The position numbers and the translations under genes are program-made. Shown in pieces: positions 48,301 through 60,300 of a DNA stretch of 64,000 nucleotides. Under the pieces are notes generated by a model. That model was not told the origin of the DNA. It was given only the letters and a program-made list of their open reading frames with translations, and did no database searches. The stretch's first letter is position 1, and each line of letters opens with the position of its first letter. This DNA is from Branchiostoma lanceolatum (Eukaryota > Chordata > Leptocardii > Amphioxiformes > Branchiostomatidae), in contig NC_089732.1 of assembly GCF_035083965.1 (NCBI RefSeq), positions 10,803,424-10,867,423 of the forward strand, read 5' to 3'.

Positions 48301-48504
48301 TCGTTACCATATGCCAATTGAAAAAAAAAACTCACTATCATTCAAATATCCCCCATATTTTCCTCCTAGGTTTTCCGACGTCTGGACGCAGAGAAGTGTG
48401 GAAAATTGACGGTTTTCTTCTGCGGATCTGTCCAGCTGGGGAAAGTGCTCAAGAAAAAATGCATGGAACACGGCTTCGAGTTCTGTCAGGAAAACTTCTC
48501 TTAA
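39449..48504 (+). CDS. NOX5: NADPH oxidase 5, EF-hand calcium-regulated
   Basis: Transmembrane flavocytochrome that passes electrons from NADPH via FAD and two hemes to oxygen; calcium activates it directly through EF hands. Exons: 39449-39709, 39863-39960, 40482-40596, 40944-41035, 41327-41450, 41729-41879, 42302-42506, 42917-43122, 43604-43792, 44013-44185, 44729-44920, 45105-45237, 45628-46124, 46572-46781, 47280-47404, 47810-47954, 48370-48504. All are phase-consistent; 1016 aa (human about 720-765). The ATG is fixed by an in-frame TGA just before it. Canonical EF loops: 168-179, 278-289, 320-331; degenerate ones near 99-110, 207-218 and 242-253. Heme ligands H458/H472 and H544/H557 keep the family spacing. 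FAD motif HPFTISSAPEQ (635-645); NADPH motifs GPYG (817-820) and GAGIGVTPF (836-844); FFCGS near 990; ends CQENFS. Odd: a longer N-terminus and a loop of about 135 residues in exon 13. Confidence 0.95.
40626..40843. repeat. (TG)n microsatellite in NOX5 intron 3
   Basis: About 215 bp of TG repeats with regular TTTG interruptions, starting 30 bases after the exon 3 donor. ORFs across it are artefacts. Confidence 0.95.
42720..42800 (-). repeat. PLE-terminal-like motif in NOX5 intron 7
   Basis: On the minus strand: CTGACGA, a hairpin of GACAGC/GCTGTT, then GAAACGTC, the same order of blocks as in the terminal repeat at 10951-10983. A degraded copy lies at 43245-43325 in intron 8 (shared CAGTTACTCAAGCAAC and GCATCCGCT). 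Probably remnants of another PLE family. Confidence 0.45.
44258..44442. mobile_element. MITE with 9-bp target duplication, copy 1
   Basis: The element (44267-44433) starts TAGTCTCCAAGCAGATCTAT and ends ...TTGCTTGGGGATTA. Flanks GGTCCACTG and GGTCCGCTG form a 9-bp duplication with one mismatch. It lies in NOX5 intron 10. Confidence 0.7.
45335..45400. repeat. (CA)n microsatellite in NOX5 intron 12
   Basis: About 60 bp of pure CA followed by imperfect units. Confidence 0.95.
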
Positions 48505-49081
48505 ACAAACAGAATAACAACATCATCTACTATCGTGTTGTTGGGCGGCGGTTGTAGTACTATATTAACAAGGGTACCTAAATATTCATACGGATTTTAC
48601 GGAATTCATACGAGTTTTTATTCTATCTGTTTATTGGTTCAGCATGGAACATGTAGTTACATGCCAGGGTTGTCCAAATAGCGAGAGGTATTTCTTATAG
48701 CAAGAGGGGAGAGACATAATCGTTCCGCTGAACACACAATCAGTAAGGTATATATACAATACTTACTACAGTCTGGTGACACTGACTTCATTTCAAACGC
48801 CTTAAGATGTTCTTAATGCCCAATCGTAAAGCAATAGCTAATGATTACCAAAGGTACATGTATAGACGATTGAGATTAATCTAATATTATTGTACATATC
48901 AAACTGTAGTACATTATGTAGGGTGAAGTTTTTGTGGACCTACGTAAAATACCTCAAACATGCATGGATTTCAAATGAGGCGCCATTAACAATTTGTAAC
49001 AAATTATCGATTGAAGGGTTTGTGGAAATGTGTACAGTCCTATCAACTTATCTATGGCAAGAGATTTTGTTCTAAATGCTT

Positions 49082-49087
49082 AATAAA
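49082..49087 (+). promoter_or_regulatory. Candidate polyadenylation signal of NOX5
   Basis: AATAAA 578 bases after the stop codon, with TG-rich sequence about 15-20 bases downstream (TTTTGTGTGG). Confidence 0.5.
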
Positions 49088-49647
49088 GATTCTATCAGAT
49101 TTTGTGTGGTACTTAATTCTTTCCAGGATAAATTCACATTCGTCTGTTTGCATCATAACTTCTAGGAAGTATGTAACTTCGTTGGACTAGTCTGTCACAT
49201 GAGTAGAAAGTCTCTGCAATAAGCACAATTTTTTCACAACATTTGACGAGAGAATCCTTCATGGGTGTCTGAATTTGACAACCTGCAGCTGTAGTCTGCA
49301 GACCGTCCGCCAGACGGCGCTTACTAAAACTTAACCTGCCAGCAGAACAAAACTTGTGGTCACACTCTCGAGGGACCGTGGGCGTGTTCCCCCGATAAAA
49401 AGGAAACTCAACCTGCGATTTTGATAGGATTTCAAAGTAAAAAACGGAGACTGACGATATTAAACATCGCTGTAAAGAGAGGATGCATCAAAAATTATTT
49501 TGGGATACCTCACTGAGAGTACTTCTCGACAGAAGTGATCATAAATCGCGATCAAGATGCTAGGGATGTGTTTGGTGGTCTCCAATTTATCCAAATTCAA
49601 GCCACTTCTGAATATCTACATGGACAGAAAAATTTACAGACTCCGAT

Positions 49648-49818
49648 CAGAATCTCTAGTCTCCAACCAGATCCAATGGATTGCAATCACCGTATCCAAC
49701 TGGAAGAAGGAGCTTGTAATGCAACCCAAGGAATCTTGGGTTGCAAAACGTACTTCCTCTGCCAGTTTGATACGGTCTTTATGCAACCTATAGATCTGCT
49801 TGGAGATTACAGAATCTC
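49648..49818. mobile_element. MITE with perfect 9-bp target duplication, copy 2
   Basis: The 153-bp element (49657-49809) begins TAGTCTCCAACCAGATC and ends ATCTGCTTGGAGATTA. Exact flanking repeat CAGAATCTC at 49648-49656 and 49810-49818. The arms also share ACCGTATC.AACTGG. Same family as 44267-44433. Confidence 0.75.
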
Positions 49819-50049
49819 TACCAACACTTGGAATAGGAGATTCTGCCAGATTACAATTTCTTAGCCTGGAATCCAAACCTACTATAGCTCCCGAGTCACC
49901 TCTCTTCTTTTGCGCAGAGGAGACTCGGGACCTGCATGAAATAGATTTGGATTCTAGACTAGCAATTTCTACCCTGACATATACTTCATTATCCGGGGCA
50001 AGACAACAGATCATAGCAGTAATCCAATCGAATTATACCCAACTACTAG

Positions 50050-50184
50050 TTAATAAACTAATCTCCAGGCAGACGTTGGGGCGGGGAGTTTTCTGGCCTT
50101 TTTTTTCTGACAGGCCTCTACCTCCATCGTCAGGAAACTCGGCGATTTTCCACCCCAACATCTGCTTGGAGATTAGTAATTAAC
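50050..50184. mobile_element. MITE with 9-bp target duplication, copy 3
   Basis: The 117-bp element (50059-50175) begins TAATCTCCAGGCAGACG and ends TCTGCTTGGAGATTA. Flanks TTAATAAAC and GTAATTAAC agree at 7 of 9 bases. Internal hairpin with GTTGGGG/CCCCAAC. Confidence 0.6.
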
Positions 50185-51329
50185 GAGACAGCCAAGAATG
50201 CGATAGATCAGAAGGGTCCATTCTTAATTACAGGGGTCTAATCATATCAAATATTAGGAGGCAAAATATATGTCAACACTAGCTATAATTAATAACTCTA
50301 CAATTGATATGATACTCTAAGTTCATCACACTTTTTTTGACATTTCTACTACCTCTTCTTTGAGATGAATAGGTGAGATTTTATATGTTACCTATGAAAG
50401 ATGGTATCGTCTACATCTCGTTCCCGTCATCGCATGACAACACTTTCTTGATTAATTGGTTCATTGCGGCGTAAATAAAGCACAAAGGTACATTCATTCT
50501 GCAAAAGAATGCTTGTGATGATATGTTATCAGAGATAGCCGTGCTAATACGATCTACAGAATGTACTTTATCGTATAGGTTACATACATAACTCTGGTCC
50601 CAAGAGGACCAACAGTTCATTGACCCCTGGTGCTAACTAACCTAAACTCAAACCAAAATGGCCGCCGTCTAATTTATAGTTTCGTGGGAATTCCTGTCGA
50701 ACTTATGCACTAAATCATCGCGTATATCTCAGTACGGAGGGTTTTTGAACGTCATAAAGACGCTGTGTAAGTACGCCTGGTCAACGGTATGTATGTAGGA
50801 TATGCAGTTCGCAATCCGTCCAGTGATTTTTGGTGACTGCACTTTCGACCGGATTTTTTCTTCGGGTGGCAAAACTATAACCTCTTGCTACTGCAACTTG
50901 AGCTGGGCCGAGTTCTTTGTGGGGTCTCCCTCTGCTGCGCCTCGCTGCGTTATCTCGGCTTGTAGAGTGATCGGAGATGCGACTGGCCCAGTCTTCAGTG
51001 TCCCGGACAAGGTACAGAACTGAACGTTGCGTACTCGACGGTAAAATCAACGCGAGTTTATATACGTACACAAACTGCGTGTGCGCAGTCATGAGAAAAA
51101 CAGTGCGCCCGTGTGAAAACACTTGTTGCTCGTAGACCATCGTAAGAAGAGACCGTCTAGTGCAGAAGCGGTGATTTTGGGCCACTAGCAGCAGAGTTTG
51201 GAGTGTATATACCCGGAAAACGATCGGCCGTTCCAGAGGTTTGTTTGCGAGAGAGTTGTTGTTGTTGTTCCCCCACCGCCGATGCTGGTAGCCGCTGGAT
51301 TCCTGGAGCTAAGCCTGAGTTCTGCACAC

Positions 51330-54300
51330 ATGTTGTGGTTTAGGCTCGCCGTGTTTCTACATGTAGTGTGGCAGCTCACCAGTGCCGGGGGACACAGGCG
51401 GCAGGGACGCAGGGACAGGGACAACTCTCAGTCTCAGGAGGAAGCCTGCAAGTATACCAACCAGGTAACAACCTTCACTACAGACATATTGACATTATAC
51501 AGTATTTTTAATCTCAAAGCCCACTTATGAAAAATGTGCATGGGACTATTCGTTAGCCACTGACTCCAAAGAAGAAGTCAACCCCTCTTGTGATATACAG
51601 GTAGATCAAGAGACTAAACATTTTGTTTACCTTTTTACGTTAATGTATCTGTGATTCCTTGCAAATTATTTGCCTTCGGGCATGAGTTTGCAAATAAAGA
51701 TATTTTTAGTGCTGATTTGTTTGGAATATCAATCCAGGTACCCCAAATCCTGTTTGAAAATTTCACGTTGTAATCTCTAGATTATTGATAATCTAAAAGA
51801 GGTGTGCCCAAACCAATGTGGTATTTTTACCTGGCCTTGGCGCATATTGAAGACGTAGACCTTGTTCTTCATACCAGGATTTGTGAATTGGGATTCCCTC
51901 TGCGAGTTTTGGATTGCTCAAATCGGGATTTGTGAATCGGGATTGAGTGAATCAGGACCAATTCGATGCCTTGGTGAATCCCGTTTTTGCGATTGCTGGT
52001 ATGATCAAGCTCTTATAGCCTTGAGTACAGCAAGCTTATATACATGCAATTCCTGATTTTGTTACCAACAGCTTACCATGATACATTGAACCTGTTATGT
52101 GATGGAATTTTCTTCATCGGTTGTACGTATAACATTATATTTGATATTCTGATAACCTATTTTTTCTGTCTGTCATCTCCAGGAGGATCTTAACTCCTTC
52201 CTTTGGACCATAGAGCGGAATCCGCCGTCGTATTTCTTCGGGACGATCCACGTTCCTTACACGCGTGTCTGGGACTTCATTCCGTCCAACTCCAAGCAGG
52301 CCTTTCACCAGAGTAACCATGTGTTTGTTGAACTGGACCTGACAGATCCGTACACTGTCTCGGCCCTGAGTAGCTGTCAGATGCTTCCTGAAGGGAAAAG
52401 TCTGGGAGACGTTCTCCCAGAGGATATCTACAGACGTCTTAAACAGCACTTGAAGGTTTGTTTACTCCTTCAGGGCCTTATATAGCCCCTTAGACATTGA
52501 CAGATTTCTTAGACAGGTACGGTGAGAGGTCACAGTTTGGATGAACAACTCTAAATGGTCGTTAAGTCATGAACAAAAATCAGGCTTTATTCACTTTGAG
52601 AACTATACAGTATACAGGTGTGAAATAACGCCTGAATTCAGCTTATTTAGATGTTTCTGAGAAGTCTGAGTACTGGACATAGCAGCACATTCCAGTATCA
52701 AACTTTCCAGGCATGAAAACAAATAACTTTACATGTTTCTATAGTGACCAGGATGGTTCTTTTCTCACTGCATTTCTCCTGCCATCTGGTCCCAAACATA
52801 CCCAACCTTCACAACAAAGCTAGCCCGCCCGGGTCTGCTGGCATTTCCTTCTACAGCAGGCCGGGGTCCAGCTTCCTGCACACAGAAAAGAATGTCAAGT
52901 CCTCACTTCTCCTACCACATTCATATGTCATGACTTTCCATCTGATTTGAGGTTCATTCTTGTTTGACCATTTCTGTAAATGTTGACATTTTTGCGACGG
53001 TTTATTGATCACAGTTTTCAGGGTGACCTCTTTGATGCAAAGTTAAAACCACCGCGAAAATGTTTGTTCTGTCTTCTGTGGCAAACCCCTTTGTTTCAAT
53101 CACGAAGTTAAAGCCACCGCGAACACTCCATTTTCTTCCTACCACGAAGTTAAATCCCCGCGAACATAGATGTGGCTTATGCAGTTACAGTTACTGTTTT
53201 ACATTTGATTGTATCTGATTGATCCTAGCAGTCCCATCTTCATGCAGCTTGAGGAAGGATAGACCAAATTTCCTCTGAAGTCTCAACAATTCAATTTCCT
53301 GTTTCTGAGACTTCCCCTGTTAATTTTTTCTGATTTGAAAACAAAATGTACACATTCGTCATCCCCAGTTTATTTTAGCTCCAACAGTTGAAGAAAGTCC
53401 CTGTCTTCCTACTTGTTATTGGTTTTTCTATTTTTTCATGCATTAGAAGTTCAACAATCATACTTTGAAGTGTTAACCATTTTGGTATGTTGATTTTTGG
53501 CTCCTGTGGTAGCATTTGGGTCTATCACAGAATGTGTCAGTTTTGTTGTCAGTTTCAATTAATCCCACTCCTTCCACTAATTTCCTTTAAAAAATCATAG
53601 AACCAAGAAATTAGATGGTATATGATATGGTATAGCCTTACTTGGCTTAGATTTAAAAGTTGAAAATAAAGTTTGATACAATTTCTCCCACTTCTTCCAC
53701 TAATTTCCTTCAAAAATTCCTAGAACCAAGAAATTGGATGGTATAGTCTTACTTGGCTTAGATTCCCAAGTTGGAAATAAAGTTTAATACGATTTCTCCC
53801 ATTTCTTCCACTAATTTCCTTTAAGAAATCCTAGAACCAAGAAATTAAATGGTATAGTCTTATGTGACTTATATTCCCACTGGAAATGAAGTTGATTCCC
53901 ACTGGAAATAAAGTTTGATACATTTCATACTTGGATGTGACAGGTGCGTGGTACAGTTTCCCTGGACCAACATTTCTAGGGTGTCACATCATCCTCACAT
54001 TTTCCCCCCTCCCTGAACCTTACACCACCAGGATGACCCACTAGACCTGGGGGAGGACAGTCTAGCCAGGATAAATAAAGACCTCAGGTTCTGGTAGTTA
54101 GAGGTGTCACACTGTAGAAGTGGACAGAATACAGCTGGGGATAGCATGAGATCTGTAGTCAGCCTTGCAAGTTGTTTTCTGGGTTCAAATTATCCACTTG
54201 CAACTTGCAATTTGAAGAAACATTTTCTAGGTTTCAGGGGAAAAGTAGGCAACTTCAGACTAGGTGTTAGGGGGCTCCTTCACACTTGTGCGTATATTCA

Positions 54301-57300
54301 AGTGCGCATGAGTTGTGTTTTGATTTAACGTTTTCTTGCTTTAGGTAAAGTTTGTAGGGAAGAAGTTGTTTTTTTACTGCAATTACTAGTAATGCACCGT
54401 TGTGCAGCCTGGTTATAATTATTGAACCAAATAGATTACTTTTTCGGCCGCAAACTTTACCTAAACCAAAAAATGTCTGTACGCAACTCATACAGACTTG
54501 AATATGCGCACAATTGTGAAGGGGGCTTTATGAATCACAATTTAGGTAATTAACAGTATAGTATAGCTTCAAGCCCTGTGTTGTAGTAGTTTAGAAACAA
54601 TGACTTTTGTACCGATATTAACAGTACGTCTTTCCAGGTTGCTGGTAAAATGTTCTTGATAACTAGTACTAGCAATATTGCAAACAAACAGACAAAAAGT
54701 ATTTCTAGCCCTTGTTTTGTCCATTCAACACACCAGAAGCACTACTGAAATATACATTCTTCATTTATCAGCAGGGTTATACAGTCACGATAAGACCCGT
54801 TCATTGAGCACTTGTTAAGGTTATCACTATGGCCCAGGCGGCTAAAACTTGCCATTCCTTTTTACGAGAAGTAGGTTAAGAAGAAAATGCAGACAGTTGT
54901 TGATGTTGTGTCTCTGACTCTTATTCGTGCTCTTGCCGGGACCTGGTGCCAGATTCACCGGATATTGATTTTTACATACCAGGCATACTTGCACCACAAA
55001 CTTTTACTCAGAGTTCAAAGATTATCAGTGTTTAAATAACATGCTTGTGGGCATCATTGGTGGCCCCCACTGTGCCTATCAATTATCAACTCCGTACATG
55101 TCAATTGTCTGAATCTGATAGTCTGTATACCGCTCGTCTTGGGAGGTGGAAACCAAAGTATTTGGGAATTTTTAACTGTCCGAAACAGTATTTTTATCTC
55201 CATGATTGTTTTCATTTTGAGAGACAAATTTCAACTCAAAACTATGGAAATACACACTTTTTACATAATTTGTCATGCTAGGACCATGTGGGCCTGGATT
55301 CTTAACGTTCCCCTATCCTGACCTCTGCTTGGTGAATAAGAGTTTGCAATGTCCAAGTGTTTGGTGTATAAATGTTATTTCTAAGGCAGTGTCAGGCCCC
55401 CATCTGTAGATGCCTACATATTGTTGTTAACATTGGCTGACCATCAGTCAGCAGGAGAACTCTGTGATCACATTACATTATTGTGGAAACTTGAGTTTAT
55501 AATCTAGCTGAAGCTATTTCCTCCTTGTGATGTTTGCTTTCAGTTTCACAGAATGTATTTGTAGATGTTTGGATATTTGCTGGTGTGTTATGCTGAAGGG
55601 CAGTTATACCATCTACTGTAAATGCAGAAATGTTCACGGGGATTTAATTTCGCGGTAGGGAGAAAATGGAGTGTACGCAGTTGTTTTGAGTTCGCGTTTG
55701 AAACAATAGTAGTGCTACATGTACAGTCACACAATGGAACAACTTTTCACGCTGGTTTTAAGTTCGCGGTAAAGAGTTCACCGTGAAAACCGCAAACATA
55801 AAGCCACGAGCATTTTTGCATTTACAGTATATTGATACAGATATAGATACAGATTTAAAAACTTGTAACTCTGTTACAAATATCTGTCATAATGTTGATT
55901 TATAAGATGTTAGGTGGCAAAACACTTTCCCACTCTTCTTTGGCCAAGTAGTGAAGTACTATCGTCAAACTGACCAACGTTGGTGAAATAACACGTTTTT
56001 GCCTGCTTCTTAGAGTAACAAGTTTCTAAATATAACACAGAAGAATTGGGACTTACTCAATTTTCAACTAGTCCTTTTGACTTCTTCAGGAGAACTCAGA
56101 TTAGAACCCAATTGCTCAGATAAGTCAGAACACAAGCGAGAATACCAGGCGTAGTCCAGTGGTTAGCGACTCTGTCTCAAGACCAAGAAGTTACTAGTAG
56201 GAGTTCAAATCCCGGCTATGTGGCTTTCCCCACATGCACACTACTGGAAAGGGTCGCAGTCCTTAGGACGGAATGTTAAACCGTGGAATTTCACCGATAC
56301 AATGAACTGACGCAACCTGCAAATACTGTACATAGTGTCTGTCTTCTCTGTCACAACCAGTGGAAGATTCAACTTTTCAGTGAGCTAAACTGGTTCAAGA
56401 TCGCTATAACTTTCTTTTAACCTTCTCCCTGCTGCCTTAAGCTCTGTAACCAATAGAGAATGGGGTGCCAAACGGCTACTTCAGGGTGCTAAAGGTTAAT
56501 AAGGATGATGAGTCCAGATGTTGATAGCTTCCTTTACTCCTTGTCCTCTTACATCCAACCCTTCATGCTCATGTATTGTCTTCTTTTGTACAGTATATAA
56601 AGACCATGATGCCGCTTTGGGTCACGGCAGACCAGCGGGGACGGGGACTGTACGCCGACTACCTCTTCAACGCCATCACGGGGAACTGGGAGCGGAAGCG
56701 ACCGGTGTGGGTCATGCTGATGGTGAACTCGCTCACGGAGGTGGACGTACGGACACGCGGCATCCCCGTGCTGGATCTGTTTCTCGCGCAGGAAGCGGCT
56801 AGACTCAACAAGCGTACCGGTGCAGTGGAGAAGGTGGAGGAACAGTGTTTGCCACTCAATGGGCTCAACATCTCACAGGTGAGAATCGAGATATCAAAAC
56901 TAAAAGTTCTGCTGCAATACCATAACAAGTCTCTAGGGGGTTCAAAATCTAATCATTTTTAAAGTTTTATCAAGACCTACCCACATATATGAAGACAATC
57001 CCTCCAGGCCTTCCTGAGTTATGCTGTACATCCACAAACATACACATAAAGTGCAAATGCTACCAACAACATAACATTCTGGCACAGGTAATAATTCTGT
57101 CAGAGAATGAGCAAACTGACTGCTGAAGCATTTCAGATCTGTAGAATTGTCTTTTTGGGCTGAGAAAGAAATACATGTGTACAATGAGGGACATTGTTAT
57201 TGCAACACACTTTTTCATTGCCATTGTTGACAAATTGGTTACCCCCCCCCCCGCCTTCTCCCCCTCTAAAAATAACAAGTTTCAGTCCAATTTTAGTTGA

Positions 57301-60300
57301 TGATATATCCTCAGGGAAAAAAAACGTTAAACACTAACAATCATGGAAACTCGTTGTGTTTCTCAGGTCTTGTTTGCGCTGAACCAGACGTTATGGCAGC
57401 AGGAGAACATCCGCAGCGGTCAGCTCCCCGTGTCCTTCTCCACAGACGACCTGATTCACCACTACAACTGTGGGGACCTCAACACCATCATCTTCGACCA
57501 CCACACTGCACAGGTACAGGGGCAATAGGGTCTGGTTCAAAAACTTGCTTTAAAGATGCACCCATTCTCAGCTAGGCCACACCAATTTAATTTCTTGGTT
57601 CTCAGCTTTAGGAAAAAAGTTCAATTGGCATATCAACATGAAAACAGAGTCTGTACTGTGATACAGTGCCAGGGAGTGAACAGAGTTAGAAGCAACTTTT
57701 CCTTCAGCCCTCTGTTTTTATGATGTCAAAAATGTTCTATCAAAAATGTCCAAGAACATCTGTATCTGTACTGTCTGACTGGTACAGCCGCCTTTGGTTA
57801 ATACGCCAGCTTCTAAGACATGGGCGGGTGCTGGTTATATTACACGAAACAACGTGTCACACCTAAACTTGCACAGACTTGTACTTGCTTAGTCTAACAT
57901 ACAGTCATGCACAGTGTACATTTCTCAGAAAGCTAGGATTCTAATTTGTGCTATATTACATATTCTTAGATGGATCCTTATATGTTTCTCTCAGGTTCCC
58001 AATCTGTTAAACACGTCGCTGTCCCCTCCTGACATGGAACAGGCGCAGCAGATCGACGAGTACTTCCGTACAGAACTCATCCTCCTCAGGAACCAGAGAA
58101 TGGCGGGGAGGGTCTCCAAGTTACTCCAGGACCATCCTAACGACAGCTTCTTCTTCGCTTTCGGTGCAGGTAAGTACGCTGTGTAGGAATGTCCCTGTAT
58201 CTAAACTGGTAGCAGCCTCACAGTTGAGCTACTGGTTTCCAATTAGTTGGTAACGTTAACTAGGAGACCCTGGTTGGGGCTGCACTGTCTTTCGTAAGGG
58301 ACCAAAAATTGGGGTCTTGTGCCTCGAGTACGCTTAAGGAAAGGGCTATCAACCCCTCCCTGTAAAAATATATCCTGCTACTGAAACAGCAAGGAAACAT
58401 GCCATATATGAAGATTCTATATGAAGATATTCCTGGAATGACCAAAAGATATCATAGAACTGCTGCAAGATCACCCAAACAACATATGCCTGCTTCTTTT
58501 ACTAGTAATTTACTCACTGCATTTGATTACTCTTAAAGTGATTTTGTATGTAATGATTAAGAATTCATCAGTCAATACAATGTTGACTTTTCTTCCAGGA
58601 CATTTCATAGGGAACAACACTGTGATAGACCTGCTGAGAAAAAATGGACTAGACATAGCCTACGTCCCATCAAACGTCACCCTCAACACGTAGGTTACCT
58701 CTATATTCTCTTGGTAACAGAAAGAATATTCTATGTTTGTATCTTAGTGAGCTCAAACTAGGTTTCGGTCTATTTGTGTGTTTGTTTGTTTGTTTATTGG
58801 CCTGCAGGCTGCTTTTCATTGAGGTCATGAGGGAGGAGGTAAGGGTCAGAGGAAATATATAACAAAGATACAGATTATATAATTTAAGTCCTAAAATATC
58901 TCTCAAAGGGTGCCTGTTTTCTTCTTCATTTTGTGTGTAGCTTGCCAGCTCCATCTACATGTAAGTCTAGGAAAAATCTGAGGACCAGGAAATAAGATGT
59001 TGTGGCTTAAGTAAAAATTTGCTTTGTTATGCCACAACACATGACAGTTCTTCCTGTTATGTTATTCAGAAGCAGGTCGGCCAGGAAGTAGCTTGACAGT
59101 TATAGATTGATCTAGCTTCCAAGAAGTAGACTTGTAGGGAAGGAAAATATGAGTCACCAGGATTTATTTTTTCAATCCATCAGGAATTGTCTGATTAATC
59201 TCTTCCCTGCTGCCTAGTCCCATGATTAACACAAATCTGTGCTAAAAGACAACTTCAGCAGGAAGAATGTTAAAGAGATGAAAGACGCAGGGTTGGACAA
59301 GTCCATTGGCCCGATTGCCTGGGGCAAGTGAAATTGCCAATCAGGCAAATGCATGTCATGCAGTACTGGCTAGTGTGATGTTTCCATGGTTGAGATTTTT
59401 CCATGGGTAGATGTGGGTATAACTTTGTTCCCAGCGGCTGGCCCAACTTACCAGTCCTAGAAGCTTGTCAGATGCCCGAATAGCTAGTTGGTAATGGCCT
59501 TCAAAATATTGGTTGATGATGATATCAATATGCAAGCATCATATGCCATCTCCACATGGTCCCGCTGAGAGATGTTTTTTGCTGACAAAAAGATTTCCTT
59601 GCTGCAAGTAACAAGGCACAGAAATTTGTCATTTAAATTTCGGGGCAGTGAAAAGTTGGTTCGAGCCAGTACGTTTTTATGTACTTGCCCTATGGCAAGG
59701 GAATTTTTAAAAAACTTGTCCAACACTGGAAAGGCCCGACATACATGTACACTCAGACACACACTTCCTAGTTTCATCTGGAAGATATGCCTGAAAATAA
59801 AAACGCTCTTTATACATTGCATAAATTCCTGGATTTATATCCTATCACAGTTTTACCACATTACTAATGAATACCATCTTAGGTTTTGATTAGACACTAA
59901 CGATTTTATCATTTCTCATTAAATTTCAAATTACAGACAGGAAGCGCAAACATTTTAAACTGGAATTTTGCACATAGATACCTTATGGGGGAGAAGGGGA
60001 GTTTTGTCTGGACGTGTCTGAATATGCACAGAAAACATGTGAAGACAACACTCGATACCCAGGAACGTCAGCGAATTTAGTAGGACCACTTTTATAGGTT
60101 TGAACCCTTACTTTCCTCAGGGAACTCTTAAAGATTAAGTGGAAAAATTATGTTGTAAAATCCTTAAAGAAAGGTCAGGGAATTTAGGAGAATAAATTTG
60201 ATAGGTTTAACCTTTAAAGGTTGCTCAGGAAGAAATCAGGATGATTCAGCACTTAACAAACTTGGCCTAACACCCTGGTCAATTGGGCCCAACACCCTGG

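Larger units (their letters stand above)
48505..51329. other. Intergenic region NOX5 / TIKI
   Basis: Holds the NOX5 3' UTR (to about 49110), two MITEs of the 9-bp-TSD family (49657-49809 and 50059-50175) and the TIKI promoter. GC content and CpG density rise from about 50780 to 51430, which suggests a CpG-rich TIKI promoter and 5' UTR. A CAA-rich/GTT-rich stretch is seen at 51253-51270. No other gene seen. Confidence 0.5.
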
